Positions 1 to 6,987 of a DNA stretch of 7,759 bases are shown here, one piece after another; within the stretch, counting starts at the first letter, position 1; every line of letters starts with the position of its first letter. The translations under genes and the position numbers were made by a program. The notes below the pieces were generated by a model. That model ran no database searches, was not told where the DNA came from, and saw only the letters and a program-made list of their open reading frames with translations. The DNA is from Thermomicrobiaceae bacterium (GTDB taxonomy: Bacteria > Chloroflexota > Chloroflexia > Thermomicrobiales > Thermomicrobiaceae), in NCBI GenBank assembly GCA_007124395.1, contig SLFF01000323.1:1-7759 (forward strand), in the 5' to 3' direction.

Positions 1-1835
1 ATACGATCCTCTCCGGCGGCAAGGGCATCGGTCTGGGCAGTGGTGGTGGAATGGGTCGTAGTTCCCGCCTCTATCGGTCGCTGGTTTCATCCGGTCTGTG
101 CAGCGGTGCGGGCTCCGGATTCTCACTTTCGATCGACCCGAATCTCTTCTCGGTGAGTGCCACGCTTCTGCCCGAGACTGATGGTGACGAAGTGGAGTCC
201 GTGATCTTCGATCAGGTCCGCCATTTGCGGGAGGATCTGGTGCCACAGATCGAGCTCGATCGGGCGATCAAGCAGATTCGTGCACAGTTCGCCTACGCGA
301 CCGAGAGTGTGACGCACCAGGGGTACTGGCTCGGATCGATGGCGACAGTGGCCCCGGATCTCGACCCGGATGACTTCCTGGAGCAGGTGGCGACTGTGGC
401 CGCGGAAGATGTTCAACGCGTGGCCAACACCTATCTTCAGGAAGGCCGGTACACGCTCGGCTGGTTGATTCCGGAAGACCATGCCGGCGATACCGCCAGC
501 GAAGGGCAGCCGGAGGTTGCGGCGATGATGAACCAGCCGGCGTTCTATACCGATGGACACCCTGAGGAAGCGGTGGCTGGTGCCCCGCGGACGAAACTCG
601 ACATCGCTGAGCGATCACTCTCCAATGGGACGCGCATGGTATCGAACTATGACCCGACCAGTGAGGCCGCGGTGGTCGAACTCCGAATTCCGGCCGGTTC
701 GGCACTTGATGGTGAAACGCCCGGTCTTGCTCGCCTGACCGGAAGCATGCTGACTCGCGGAGCGTCGTCATTTACGTTCGAGCAATTCAACGAAGAGCTC
801 GACTCGCTCGGTGCAGCGATCGGCGTCTCGACATCGCGTGAGTATGTCGACGTCTCGATCCAGTGTCTTCGCGAGGATGCCGGTCGGCTGATTCAGCTGA
901 TGGCTGATGTGGTGATGACACCGACGTTCCCCGAGGATGAACTTGAACGTGTTCGTGCGCAGACGATGAACGCGTTGCGTCGAACGCTCGATGACACCCG
1001 CTCCGAGGCGTCGCACAAGCTGCGGACGATGCTCTATCCGACCGATCATCCCCTCTACCATCGGGCGATCGGTACCGAGGAAACTCTGGCGGCGATCACT
1101 CGTGAGCAGCTGATCGACTACCATCGCCGTGCCTTCACCGCCAACGGGGCGATCTTTGGAGTTGCTGGTGGTCTGGAGACCGACACGGCTGCCGAACTGA
1201 TCGAGGATGCCTTCCGGGACTGGAATCCAGTCGATGAGCCAGCGCGAATGACAATCGATCCCGTCGATGCGCCGGCTGAACGACAAAGAGCCACCGGCTC
1301 GATCGCGGGCAAGAGCCAGTCGGACATCGCGATCGGATTGCCTGTCATCGAGCGGTCTCATCCCGACTACGAAGCCCTCCGCATGGGCAATCTGATTCTC
1401 GGACGACTCGGGCTCATGGGCCGGCTTGGCGCTAACGTTCGGGATACGCTCGGTCTCGCCTACTACGCCTTCAGCAACCTGTCGGCCGGTTCGACCTATG
1501 GTCGCTGGACGTCGCAAGCCGGGGTGAACCCGGAGAACGTCGATACGGCGGTCGATGCGATCCTGCATGAGGTACTGCGACTTCGCGAGGAACTGGTCGA
1601 TCCAGAAGAGATCGCCGACGCAAAGAGCTTCATGGTCAGCAGTCTGCCGATCGGTCTGGAGAGCAGCGGGGCGATTGTCGCTACGATGCTCCAGATCGCG
1701 TTTTACGAACTTGGTCTTGATTATGTCGAGCGATTGCCTGAGCGTGTCAATGCGGTCACCGCGGAAGCGATCCGTGAAGCGGCCCAGCGGCACCTCGATC
1801 CGGATCGGATGGCAATAGCTGTTGTCGGTCCGTAG
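1..1835 (+). CDS. M16 family zinc-peptidase-like protein, 3' part (5' end outside window)
   Basis: The frame is already open at base 3 and reads TILSGGKG before the first ATG at 51, so the true start lies upstream. About 610 residues are visible. They begin in the C-terminal domain of a first M16 unit (ILSGG, then GRSSRLYRSLV at about 51-86). A linker follows, and then a second M16 unit from about 594 (KLDIAERSLSNGTRMV). Active M16 peptidases carry HxxEH in a GLAHLLEHMLFKG-like context; here the matching stretch at 723-761 reads GLARLTGSMLTRG, so both His and the Glu are replaced. The second unit should not bind zinc. It keeps the late Arg/Tyr element (NVRDTLGLAYY, about 1434-1467) that complements the active unit in this family. 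The protein is therefore probably a fused active plus inactive M16 pair, with the zinc site in the unseen first half. Substrate is unknown; peptide or misfolded-protein degradation is the family norm. Confidence 0.9.
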   Translation, partial: TILSGGKGIGLGSGGGMGRSSRLYRSLVSSGLCSGAGSGFSLSIDPNLFSVSATLLPETDGDEVESVIFDQVRHLREDLVPQIELDRAIKQIRAQFAYATESVTHQGYWLGSMATVAPDLDPDDFLEQVATVAAEDVQRVANTYLQEGRYTLGWLIPEDHAGDTASEGQPEVAAMMNQPAFYTDGHPEEAVAGAPRTKLDIAERSLSNGTRMVSNYDPTSEAAVVELRIPAGSALDGETPGLARLTGSMLTRGASSFTFEQFNEELDSLGAAIGVSTSREYVDVSIQCLREDAGRLIQLMADVVMTPTFPEDELERVRAQTMNALRRTLDDTRSEASHKLRTMLYPTDHPLYHRAIGTEETLAAITREQLIDYHRRAFTANGAIFGVAGGLETDTAAELIEDAFRDWNPVDEPARMTIDPVDAPAERQRATGSIAGKSQSDIAIGLPVIERSHPDYEALRMGNLILGRLGLMGRLGANVRDTLGLAYYAFSNLSAGSTYGRWTSQAGVNPENVDTAVDAILHEVLRLREELVDPEEIADAKSFMVSSLPIGLESSGAIVATMLQIAFYELGLDYVERLPERVNAVTAEAIREAAQRHLDPDRMAIAVVGP

Positions 1836-1870
1836 TCAGAGAAAGCCGGACAGGACAGGCAAAACCGCTG

Positions 1871-1879
1871 TGGCATAAT
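1871..1879 (+). promoter_or_regulatory. candidate extended -10 promoter for the hemQ-glycosyltransferase unit
   Basis: TGGCATAAT combines a TGN extension with a CATAAT hexamer. It sits about 70 nt before the hemQ start, in the 113-nt gap after the M16 stop. No convincing -35 lies 16-18 nt upstream, which is common for extended -10 promoters. There is no obvious strong terminator after the M16 gene, so read-through into hemQ is also possible. Confidence 0.4.
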
Positions 1880-1948
1880 CCGGCGTGAGCCGCTCCAGTA
1901 GGCGGTCAACCACCCACATTCCTGCCTCCAGAGAGGAGCTACCGACTG

Positions 1949-2632
1949 ATGAGCGATGGCGCAACATATACGGTTTTCTGGCTGTTCAAGGCCCAGCCAA
2001 GCTGGCGACGCAAGATCGAGAGCTGGATCAGTGATTCTCACGAGGCGCTCGACGAGTTTGCCAGTGTCCTCGGCAAGTTCGGCGATCGCGTTACCCTTCG
2101 GGGCGCTTACTCCACCGCGGGCTACCGTCACGATGTGGACATGATCCTCTGGCTGGTCAGCAAGGATCCGGACGCCCTGCAGGATCTCGCCGTGGACCTT
2201 CGCCGGACCCGCCTCGGCCAGAGCATGGATATGCGCTTCAACTACATGGGCACGGCCGGGATGTCTCAGTACGACAAGACCCACGGTCCTGCCTTCATGA
2301 AGGGCGAGACGCCGAAGAAATTCCTCAGCGTCTATCCGTTCAGCAAGACACCGGACTGGTTCCTGCTCCCGTTCGAAGAACGCCGTGACATGATGAAGTT
2401 CCACGGTGAACTGGGCAACGAGTTCCCCACCATCCTGACCAATACCGTCAACTCGTTCGGTATTCAGGATCAGGAGTTCGTGGTGGCGCTGGAGGATGAT
2501 GATCCGGCTGTACTGGTGAAGATGGTCCAGCGACTCCGCGAAGCCGAGGTCCGGAAGTACACCTTGGTGGACACGCCGATCTTCCTGGGTCGTCGCAAGG
2601 ACCTGATCGATGTGCTGAAGGATCTGGCCTGA
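1949..2632 (+). CDS. hemQ: HemQ / chlorite dismutase-family protein, probable coproheme decarboxylase
   Basis: The 227-residue product has the normal length for the family. HemQ (ChdC) removes two propionate carboxyls from Fe-coproporphyrin III to give heme b, the last step of the coproporphyrin-dependent heme route of monoderm bacteria. Visible family marks are VYPFSKTPDWFLLPFEERR (128-146), then MMKFHGELG with the presumed proximal heme ligand His152, then NTVNSFG and a C-terminal DTPIFLGRR. Tyr129 in YPFSK matches the catalytic Tyr of Firmicutes enzymes. About 13 residues after His152 stands Asn165 (LTNTV), not the Arg needed by true chlorite dismutases, so chlorite detoxification is unlikely. 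The ATG at 1949 is preceded by AGAGGAG (1932-1938). The stop is 4 nt before the glycosyltransferase ATG, so the two genes are probably co-transcribed. Confidence 0.87.
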   Translation: MSDGATYTVFWLFKAQPSWRRKIESWISDSHEALDEFASVLGKFGDRVTLRGAYSTAGYRHDVDMILWLVSKDPDALQDLAVDLRRTRLGQSMDMRFNYMGTAGMSQYDKTHGPAFMKGETPKKFLSVYPFSKTPDWFLLPFEERRDMMKFHGELGNEFPTILTNTVNSFGIQDQEFVVALEDDDPAVLVKMVQRLREAEVRKYTLVDTPIFLGRRKDLIDVLKDLA

Positions 2633-2636
2633 TCCC

Positions 2637-3821
2637 ATGAAGCGAATCGTCAGCGCGGTGTTTCACCTCCTCGTGATCGCCGCGCTGACGAACGCCCTCA
2701 CACTCCTGCTTCGCAATCTCCGGATTCTCCGACGACTCGAAGATGAACCCCCACCGGCCGATGAGTGCAGTTCTCCGAAGATCAGTGTGCTGATTCCCGC
2801 CCGGAATGAAGAGTCCGACCTCCCCCGGTGCCTGTCATCGCTGCAGCAACAGGTCTATCCATCGTTCACGGTGACGGTGCTGGACGACGGCTCCACCGAT
2901 CGGACCAGTTCGATCGCCAGGACCTTCAGCGACGCTGACGATCGCTTTTCCGTGATGTCCGGCCAACCGCTCCCCGAGGACTGGGCCGGTAAACCGTGGG
3001 CCTGCCAGCAACTGGCTGGGCAAGCAGATGGCGATCTGCTGCTGTTCGTCGATGCCGACACCTGGTTCACGCCGGACGTGCTTTCGCGTACCGCTGGGTT
3101 GATGTCCCGGAAGCAGCCCGGTCTCTTCAGCGTCATGCCGAAGCAGGTTGCGGAATCGTTCGGCGAACGACTGGTGCTCCCCGGCCTCTACATGCTCTTC
3201 CTGTGCGGTAGTCGATTGTGGAACCTCGAGGATCCGGATCATCAGGAGATGGCGGCAGCCAACGGCCAGTTCATCTGCATGCCTCGACACGACTATGAGG
3301 CGATCGGCGGTCATCGCTCGGTCCGTCGTCAGGTTGTCGAAGATATCGCGCTGGCACGGGTGGTGAAGTCCGCCGGATACACTCTGGTGGCCCGGACGGC
3401 GATTGACTCGGTCTCCTGCCGGATGTATGAATCGTCGCGGGAAGTCTTCGACGGGTTCTCCAAGAATGCCTATGCGTCGATGGATGAGCGGCCGGCGACA
3501 GCCGTCTCGGCGATCGCGGTGATGATCGCAACCCATATCGTGCCGCCGGTGTTGCTTGGCAGGAACCTGCTCAGTCGCAATCGATCAGCGCGGTCTATCG
3601 CGTTGCCGGCGATCGAAATCGGACTCGGCGTCACCCTGCGATGGCTGGTCTCACAACGAACCGGATTCCTCCAGCGAGATTCCGCGCTGGCGCATCTCAA
3701 TGCAGTCGCCTTCGTGGTGATCACGGTTCGCTCGATGTGGTGGCGCTACGCCGGTGGCGGATACCGCTGGAAAGGTCGCCAGTACTCCACAGCGGGCAGT
3801 CGCGACTCGTCCGACAGGTAG
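2637..3821 (+). CDS. membrane-bound GT2 glycosyltransferase, CruC/CrtQ-like
   Basis: The 394-residue protein has an N-terminal membrane segment (about 4-25) and a GT-A catalytic domain beginning KISVLIPARNEE (48-59). The nucleotide-sugar site includes DDGSTDRT (83-90) and the DAD metal motif (139-141). VVEDIALA (233-240) carries the likely acceptor-activating ED pair, followed by RMYES (262-266) and GFSKNAY (273-279). Three further hydrophobic stretches lie in the C-terminal third (about 288-308, 321-338, 351-368). The C-terminal GGGYRWKGRQY (373-383) is typical of chlorobactene glucosyltransferase (CruC) and related enzymes that glycosylate carotenoids or other lipids. Carotenoid glycosylation is an inference; no carotenoid genes are visible here. 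Its 3' end overlaps the convergent DUF92 gene by 76 nt, and the conserved GYRWKGR motif lies inside that overlap. Confidence 0.85.
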   Translation: MKRIVSAVFHLLVIAALTNALTLLLRNLRILRRLEDEPPPADECSSPKISVLIPARNEESDLPRCLSSLQQQVYPSFTVTVLDDGSTDRTSSIARTFSDADDRFSVMSGQPLPEDWAGKPWACQQLAGQADGDLLLFVDADTWFTPDVLSRTAGLMSRKQPGLFSVMPKQVAESFGERLVLPGLYMLFLCGSRLWNLEDPDHQEMAAANGQFICMPRHDYEAIGGHRSVRRQVVEDIALARVVKSAGYTLVARTAIDSVSCRMYESSREVFDGFSKNAYASMDERPATAVSAIAVMIATHIVPPVLLGRNLLSRNRSARSIALPAIEIGLGVTLRWLVSQRTGFLQRDSALAHLNAVAFVVITVRSMWWRYAGGGYRWKGRQYSTAGSRDSSDR

Positions 3822-4693
3822 CGCCCGATCAGCATTCCGATCGCCGCCCCCGCCAGACTGCACCCCAGATTCACCACATCATTGGAAACGCCGGGTACTC
3901 CACCAACGATCCGGGTGGCTGTTCCACACGTGTGTTCGAGCCGTTCGGTGTACATCCGACACTGCGGGCACCAGCGCCGTTCCTGAACGGTTGCCCCCAG
4001 AATCGAATCGACAAGCGATCCCAGACCACCAGCAACGGCCCCGGTTGCCAGCAGCGTTGATGGTTTCGCGGTAAATCGAGGTTCGAATGATCTGCCTGCG
4101 GCGGCGATCGCTCCGACGAATGCTCCACCTGCTATTGATCCCAGCGTTCCGCGCAGGCTGATCCCCCCGGAAATGCCTGGCTCGAGCTGCTTCCCAGTCA
4201 GGACGTGCCGCGGCGGAACTTGCGATGTCTTGCCGATCTCGGTCGCCCAGGTATCACCATTCACGGCGGCCAGCGCCGCAAGATACCCGAGATCCATGGC
4301 GGAGGACTTCGGAGCGATTACCAGCACGGTGGCGACTCCACCGTTGGCGAGAACTTGCCACAGATCTCGACGCCCGCCCTTGGCAGCGATAGCATCGAAG
4401 CGATCGCTATCATGGGGCCGAACGAGCTTCGGAAGCACCGTCGATCCAGCGAAGAACCCGACCAGCATTGCTGCATGTGTGTAGCTGCCGGCGGACGTAG
4501 TAAACGTCCCGGTGAGTATCGCTCCGAGTGCCCCCGACTCACTCAACGAACCTCGTCGCCACGCCAGGTAGCCGATTGCGCTACTCAACCCAAGCCCGAC
4601 CAGGGCTCGATTCCGAAGTCCATGCGTGGCGAGACCACTTCCGTTATGGTGATCGAGAGATTGTAAACATCTTAGGGATATGTCGCTTTGCAC
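3746..4693 (-). CDS. DUF92 / TMEM19 / VTE6-like integral membrane protein
   Basis: The strongly hydrophobic product matches DUF92 (Pfam PF01940) along its length. Seen from the GTG start are RRGSLSESGALGAILTGT (46-63), KGGRRDLWQVLANGG (105-119), NGDTWATEIG (145-154), SGGISLRGTLGSIAG (175-189), GSLVDSILGATVQ (225-237), a small CPQC...HTCG cluster (Cys242, Cys245, His254, Cys256) and NDVVN (271-275). Several membrane helices are evident. A plant and cyanobacterial member, VTE6, phosphorylates phytyl phosphate; whether this protein is a polyprenyl-phosphate kinase is unknown. I place the start at GTG 4693-4691, one base after the stop of the upstream 83-residue gene, which fits translational coupling. 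No in-frame ATG occurs before residue 76, and an in-frame TTG at 4711 would overlap the neighbour. The last ~19 residues look like an unconserved extension overlapping the glycosyltransferase gene. Confidence 0.83.
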   Translation of the reverse strand: MQSDISLRCLQSLDHHNGSGLATHGLRNRALVGLGLSSAIGYLAWRRGSLSESGALGAILTGTFTTSAGSYTHAAMLVGFFAGSTVLPKLVRPHDSDRFDAIAAKGGRRDLWQVLANGGVATVLVIAPKSSAMDLGYLAALAAVNGDTWATEIGKTSQVPPRHVLTGKQLEPGISGGISLRGTLGSIAGGAFVGAIAAAGRSFEPRFTAKPSTLLATGAVAGGLGSLVDSILGATVQERRWCPQCRMYTERLEHTCGTATRIVGGVPGVSNDVVNLGCSLAGAAIGMLIGRYLSDESRLPAVEYWRPFQRYPPPA

Positions 4694-4694
4694 G

Positions 4695-4946
4695 CTACCG
4701 ATCCGGGCCAAACAGTTTCATCAACCCTTCTGGCTGGATCTCGAAGACGTAGGGACCGACTTCCACGATCGCCGGAGCGCTGCTTTCACCGATCCGCACC
4801 GTCACCTTGTGTCCATCGATCTCGTAGCGTTTCGTTGAGTTGGGGGCAAACGGGTGCCGCGGGTTCATATATACCTGTCTCGCCCCACCTGCCTGCTCGA
4901 CAGCTTCCTCAGCGATCGCCAGTGCCTGCGCATCAGTCAACGTCAT
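4695..4946 (-). CDS. small protein of unknown function (83 residues)
   Basis: I do not recognise this family. The product has an Ala/Glu-rich N-terminal helix (TDAQALAIAEEAVEQAGG), then an apparent beta-rich part with a glycine turn (KRYEIDGHKVTVRIG), and ends VGPYVFEIQPEGLMKLFGPDR. It has no signal peptide, membrane segment or Cys. The alternation of polar and hydrophobic residues looks like a folded soluble domain, which favours a real gene over a chance frame. The ATG at 4946 is preceded by a weak purine-rich AAAGAG about 9 nt upstream. Its TAG is followed after one base by the GTG of the DUF92 gene, so the two are probably one operon. A GATAAT hexamer on this strand (5022-5017) is a possible -10 element, without a good -35. 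Confidence 0.65.
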   Translation of the reverse strand: MTLTDAQALAIAEEAVEQAGGARQVYMNPRHPFAPNSTKRYEIDGHKVTVRIGESSAPAIVEVGPYVFEIQPEGLMKLFGPDR

Positions 4947-5069
4947 AAGCCAGCTCTTTCATTCAATCGGGACGACCGATAAACGCCATCCACCGTACCT
5001 AGCGAATTCACTCCAGATTATCAGCGATATTGGTGGCAAAAGGACAGGTCGCTCGGGTAGACTTCTCCC

Positions 5070-5142
5070 GAGCCCGTAGCTCAGTTGGCAGAGCAACTGA
5101 CTTTTAATCAGTGGGTCCTGGGTTCGAGTCCCAGCGGGCTCA
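5070..5142 (+). tRNA. trnK: tRNA-Lys (anticodon UUU)
   Basis: A complete 73-nt cloverleaf is visible. The acceptor arm GAGCCCG (5070-5076) pairs with CGGGCTC (5135-5141), with discriminator A5142. The D arm starts AGCTC. The anticodon stem ACTGA/TCAGT encloses the loop CTTTTAA (5101-5107) with anticodon TTT at 5103-5105. The T arm is CTGGG-TTCGAGT-CCCAG. CCA is not encoded and must be added by the CCA-adding enzyme. A TAGACT hexamer at 5058-5063 sits at the right distance to be a -10 starting transcription at the first tRNA base, but no clear -35 is present. The gene stands alone and is followed by a strong hairpin at 5159-5188. Confidence 0.97.
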
Positions 5143-5158
5143 TTTCCACGAAAACTGC

Positions 5159-5188
5159 AACCCCCGGCAGAATACTCTGCCGGGGGTT
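5159..5188. terminator. bidirectional intrinsic terminator between tRNA-Lys and the BY-kinase gene
   Basis: AACCCCCGGCAGA (5159-5171) pairs perfectly over 13 bp with TCTGCCGGGGGTT (5176-5188) around the 4-nt loop ATAC. On the plus strand it is followed by TTCTTCTT and lies 16 nt after tRNA-Lys. On the minus strand it lies 23 nt past the BY-kinase stop, and the transcript continues TTGCAGTTTTC. The U-tracts are imperfect, but the stem is very stable and its position suits termination of both convergent units. Confidence 0.85.
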
Positions 5189-5211
5189 CTTCTTGTCCAG
5201 ATTCCGAAGCC

Positions 5212-6834
5212 TCAGCTCCTGTTGAACAGTCGGCCCAGTCGGGATTTCGGGCGTGGGAGTGATTCGTCGCTGCCGACGATCGGGTAGTACTGCTGGTAGA
5301 CCCGGTGGGCGGTGGTGGATTCGGCGCGGACTCCGTTCAAAACAACGCCCAGGATCGGGGCTCCGGTCTGGGTCAGGGAGTCCATACTCTGGACGAGTTC
5401 GGACTTGCGAAGTTTGCCCGCCAGCGTCACGAAAATGATGCCTCCAGAAAGGCTGGAGAGTAATAAGGAATCGCTAATAGCTACTGGTGGGCTATCGAAA
5501 ACAACGATATCTGCTTCTTCTTCCAAGAGCGTAACGATCGCTTGCATTCTCAGGGAACCGATAAGGTCGGCCGGGTTTGGCGGAAGCGGCCCGGTGGCGA
5601 GGACCAGGAGATTATTGATGGCGGTTCTCTGGAGCATATCGTCGAGTGCTACCGTTGGTTGCAGAAGCAGGTTGCCCAGCCCGCGATCGTTCCGAACGCG
5701 GTTAAACAATGTATGCACGCGCGGGCGTCGCATATCGGCATCCACCAGGATAACTCTCTGGCCACCTTGCGCCAGGACGATGGCGAGATTTGCAGCGACA
5801 GTCGTTTTGCCCTCGCCGGGAGCCGCACTGGTGACGACGATCGATTTGACACTGCGATCAATCATTGCGAATTGCAGATTGGTCCGCAACCCGCGGAAGA
5901 TTTCCCCGCTGATGGACTTGCCCGAGTGCATGTAATCGATTTGCTCCGGCAGCTCTCCCCGGGGTATCACACCGATCACTGGTCGATCGGTGAGTTCGCG
6001 GACGCCTTCTTCAGTTTTTACATTGTCATCGAGTATTGTGATCCCGACAATAAGTCCGCCCCCGAGAAGCAGTCCAAGAACGGTGGCCAGCGCGGTATTC
6101 AGCATAATCCTGGGACTGACAGGACCGCTGGATGATACGGCAGGCTCCACCACAAAGATCTGAGATCCGGCGCCCGGCTCTATAAGACCCAACGTATCCT
6201 GGATTGTCTGGAGGCTTTCTCTGGACTGCTCCAACTGACTGAGCAGTGCCTGCCATTGAGCGAGTTCGGCGGTCTGATCCAGCGCTCCGCTTCCGTCCAG
6301 TGCCTCAAGCTGGTCTATTCGCTCCTGCGTCACCGCGATCTGCTCGTCGACGTCGGTCAACGTTTCTGCGACGCCTTGCTCACCAACAGCGCTAACTTCT
6401 GCCTGGACCTCGCGGATATACGTCGAAAACTGGACGGTGATCTCATTAGCGATAAGTGCTGCGGTATCAGGATCCTCATGCTGGACCGCTACCGAGACAA
6501 GTTGGGTGTCACGCTCGTGTGAAACGGATACATTCTCGCGCAGTTCCCCAAGGCTGATATCCAGGCCGAGGCTCTCGATTGTGGGAGCGAGGACGGAGCG
6601 GGTATTCACCAGCTGATTGAAGGTCTGAGTGCGACGTTCGGCCGCCTGAATACTTTGAAGGTCGGTTCCAGCTCCGCCACCAAAATTGTGTTCCAGCAAC
6701 ATCGTAGCTTCAGCCTCGTAGATCGGCGTCATCGAGGAACTGACGAAGTACGCAGTTCCGGCAGCGATGATCGGACAGAGGAAAAGGATCCACCACCATT
6801 GACGCAGAGCTTTGAGAATTTCGGGGAAAGTCAT
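5212..6834 (-). CDS. Wzz/BY-kinase fusion: polysaccharide co-polymerase with cytoplasmic tyrosine autokinase
   Basis: The 540-residue product has a Wzz domain: a first membrane helix (about 14-32), an external region with a coiled-coil stretch (about 145-215), and a second helix (about 244-267) followed by the cytoplasmic kinase. The kinase shows the oligomerisation motif ExxRxxR (Glu311, Arg314, Arg317), Walker A SAAPGEGKT (336-344), Walker A' VILVDADMRR (361-370) and Walker B IVVFDSPP (443-450). The C-terminal tyrosine cluster is short (Tyr513, Tyr516, Tyr517) and a basic tail follows (PRPKSRLGRLFNRS). Such proteins control export and chain length of exo- or capsular polysaccharide through cyclic autophosphorylation and ring assembly. 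Adaptor and kinase are fused here, unlike the two-protein Firmicutes arrangement. ATG 6834 is the first usable start after an in-frame stop; its ribosome binding site is weak (GGAACCGG, rather far). It diverges from the riboswitch-controlled gene. Confidence 0.93.
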   Translation of the reverse strand: MTFPEILKALRQWWWILFLCPIIAAGTAYFVSSSMTPIYEAEATMLLEHNFGGGAGTDLQSIQAAERRTQTFNQLVNTRSVLAPTIESLGLDISLGELRENVSVSHERDTQLVSVAVQHEDPDTAALIANEITVQFSTYIREVQAEVSAVGEQGVAETLTDVDEQIAVTQERIDQLEALDGSGALDQTAELAQWQALLSQLEQSRESLQTIQDTLGLIEPGAGSQIFVVEPAVSSSGPVSPRIMLNTALATVLGLLLGGGLIVGITILDDNVKTEEGVRELTDRPVIGVIPRGELPEQIDYMHSGKSISGEIFRGLRTNLQFAMIDRSVKSIVVTSAAPGEGKTTVAANLAIVLAQGGQRVILVDADMRRPRVHTLFNRVRNDRGLGNLLLQPTVALDDMLQRTAINNLLVLATGPLPPNPADLIGSLRMQAIVTLLEEEADIVVFDSPPVAISDSLLLSSLSGGIIFVTLAGKLRKSELVQSMDSLTQTGAPILGVVLNGVRAESTTAHRVYQQYYPIVGSDESLPRPKSRLGRLFNRS

Positions 6835-6877
6835 CGAGAATGCACCGGTTCCAAGAGCGAGAAAGATAGCGTTATTA

Positions 6878-6883
6878 ATTTTA
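6878..6883 (-). promoter_or_regulatory. candidate -10 element of the BY-kinase gene
   Basis: On the minus strand TAAAAT occurs 43 nt before the ATG, within the most AT-rich stretch of the divergent region (AATTAATAAC follows it). Transcription would start about 37 nt before the gene. No recognisable -35 hexamer lies at the usual distance, so this is only a likely site. Confidence 0.35.
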
Positions 6884-6987
6884 CATCAGCAGACGATGAC
6901 TCTGCGATGGAGAACCATAGTGCTTTGGTCCGGGTCGCAATGATCAGGACAGGCCGTAGATCTCAACGCGACTCAATTGCGCAACCC

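Larger units (their letters stand above)
2082..4919. repeat. cluster of five GCGATCGC (HIP1-word) octamers
   Basis: The palindromic octamer GCGATCGC occurs at 2082-2089 (hemQ), 3510-3517 (glycosyltransferase), 4104-4111 and 4400-4407 (DUF92) and 4912-4919 (83-residue gene). I found none in the M16 gene or right of 4919. At roughly 60% GC about 0.2-0.3 copies would be expected in the whole window. The core CGATCG is also frequent, about two dozen copies by eye against 2-3 expected. The sites fall in different reading contexts inside coding sequence. The word is HIP1 in cyanobacteria; its role here is unknown. Confidence 0.7.

Noticed and set aside
1880..1912. Hairpin CCGC/GCGG in the hemQ leader as terminator or RNA switch
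   Set aside because: Only four base pairs with a long loop and no U-run; not distinguishable from chance.
768..2638. Long minus-strand reading frames opposite the M16 and hemQ genes (341 and 305 codons)
   Set aside because: They are mirror frames of GC-rich coding sequence; their products lack domain-like patterns while the plus-strand frames match known families throughout.
4694..4711. TTG at 4711 as the DUF92 start
   Set aside because: It would overlap the upstream gene's end; the GTG at 4693 is one base after that stop and fits coupled translation.
5070..5142. tRNA gene as an integration site with a linked island
   Set aside because: No integrase and no repeat of the tRNA 3' end was found in the window.
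5312..6135. Plus-strand frames of about 200 codons inside the BY-kinase gene
   Set aside because: Antisense to intact Walker motifs and Wzz domain; no recognisable motifs or ribosome binding sites of their own.
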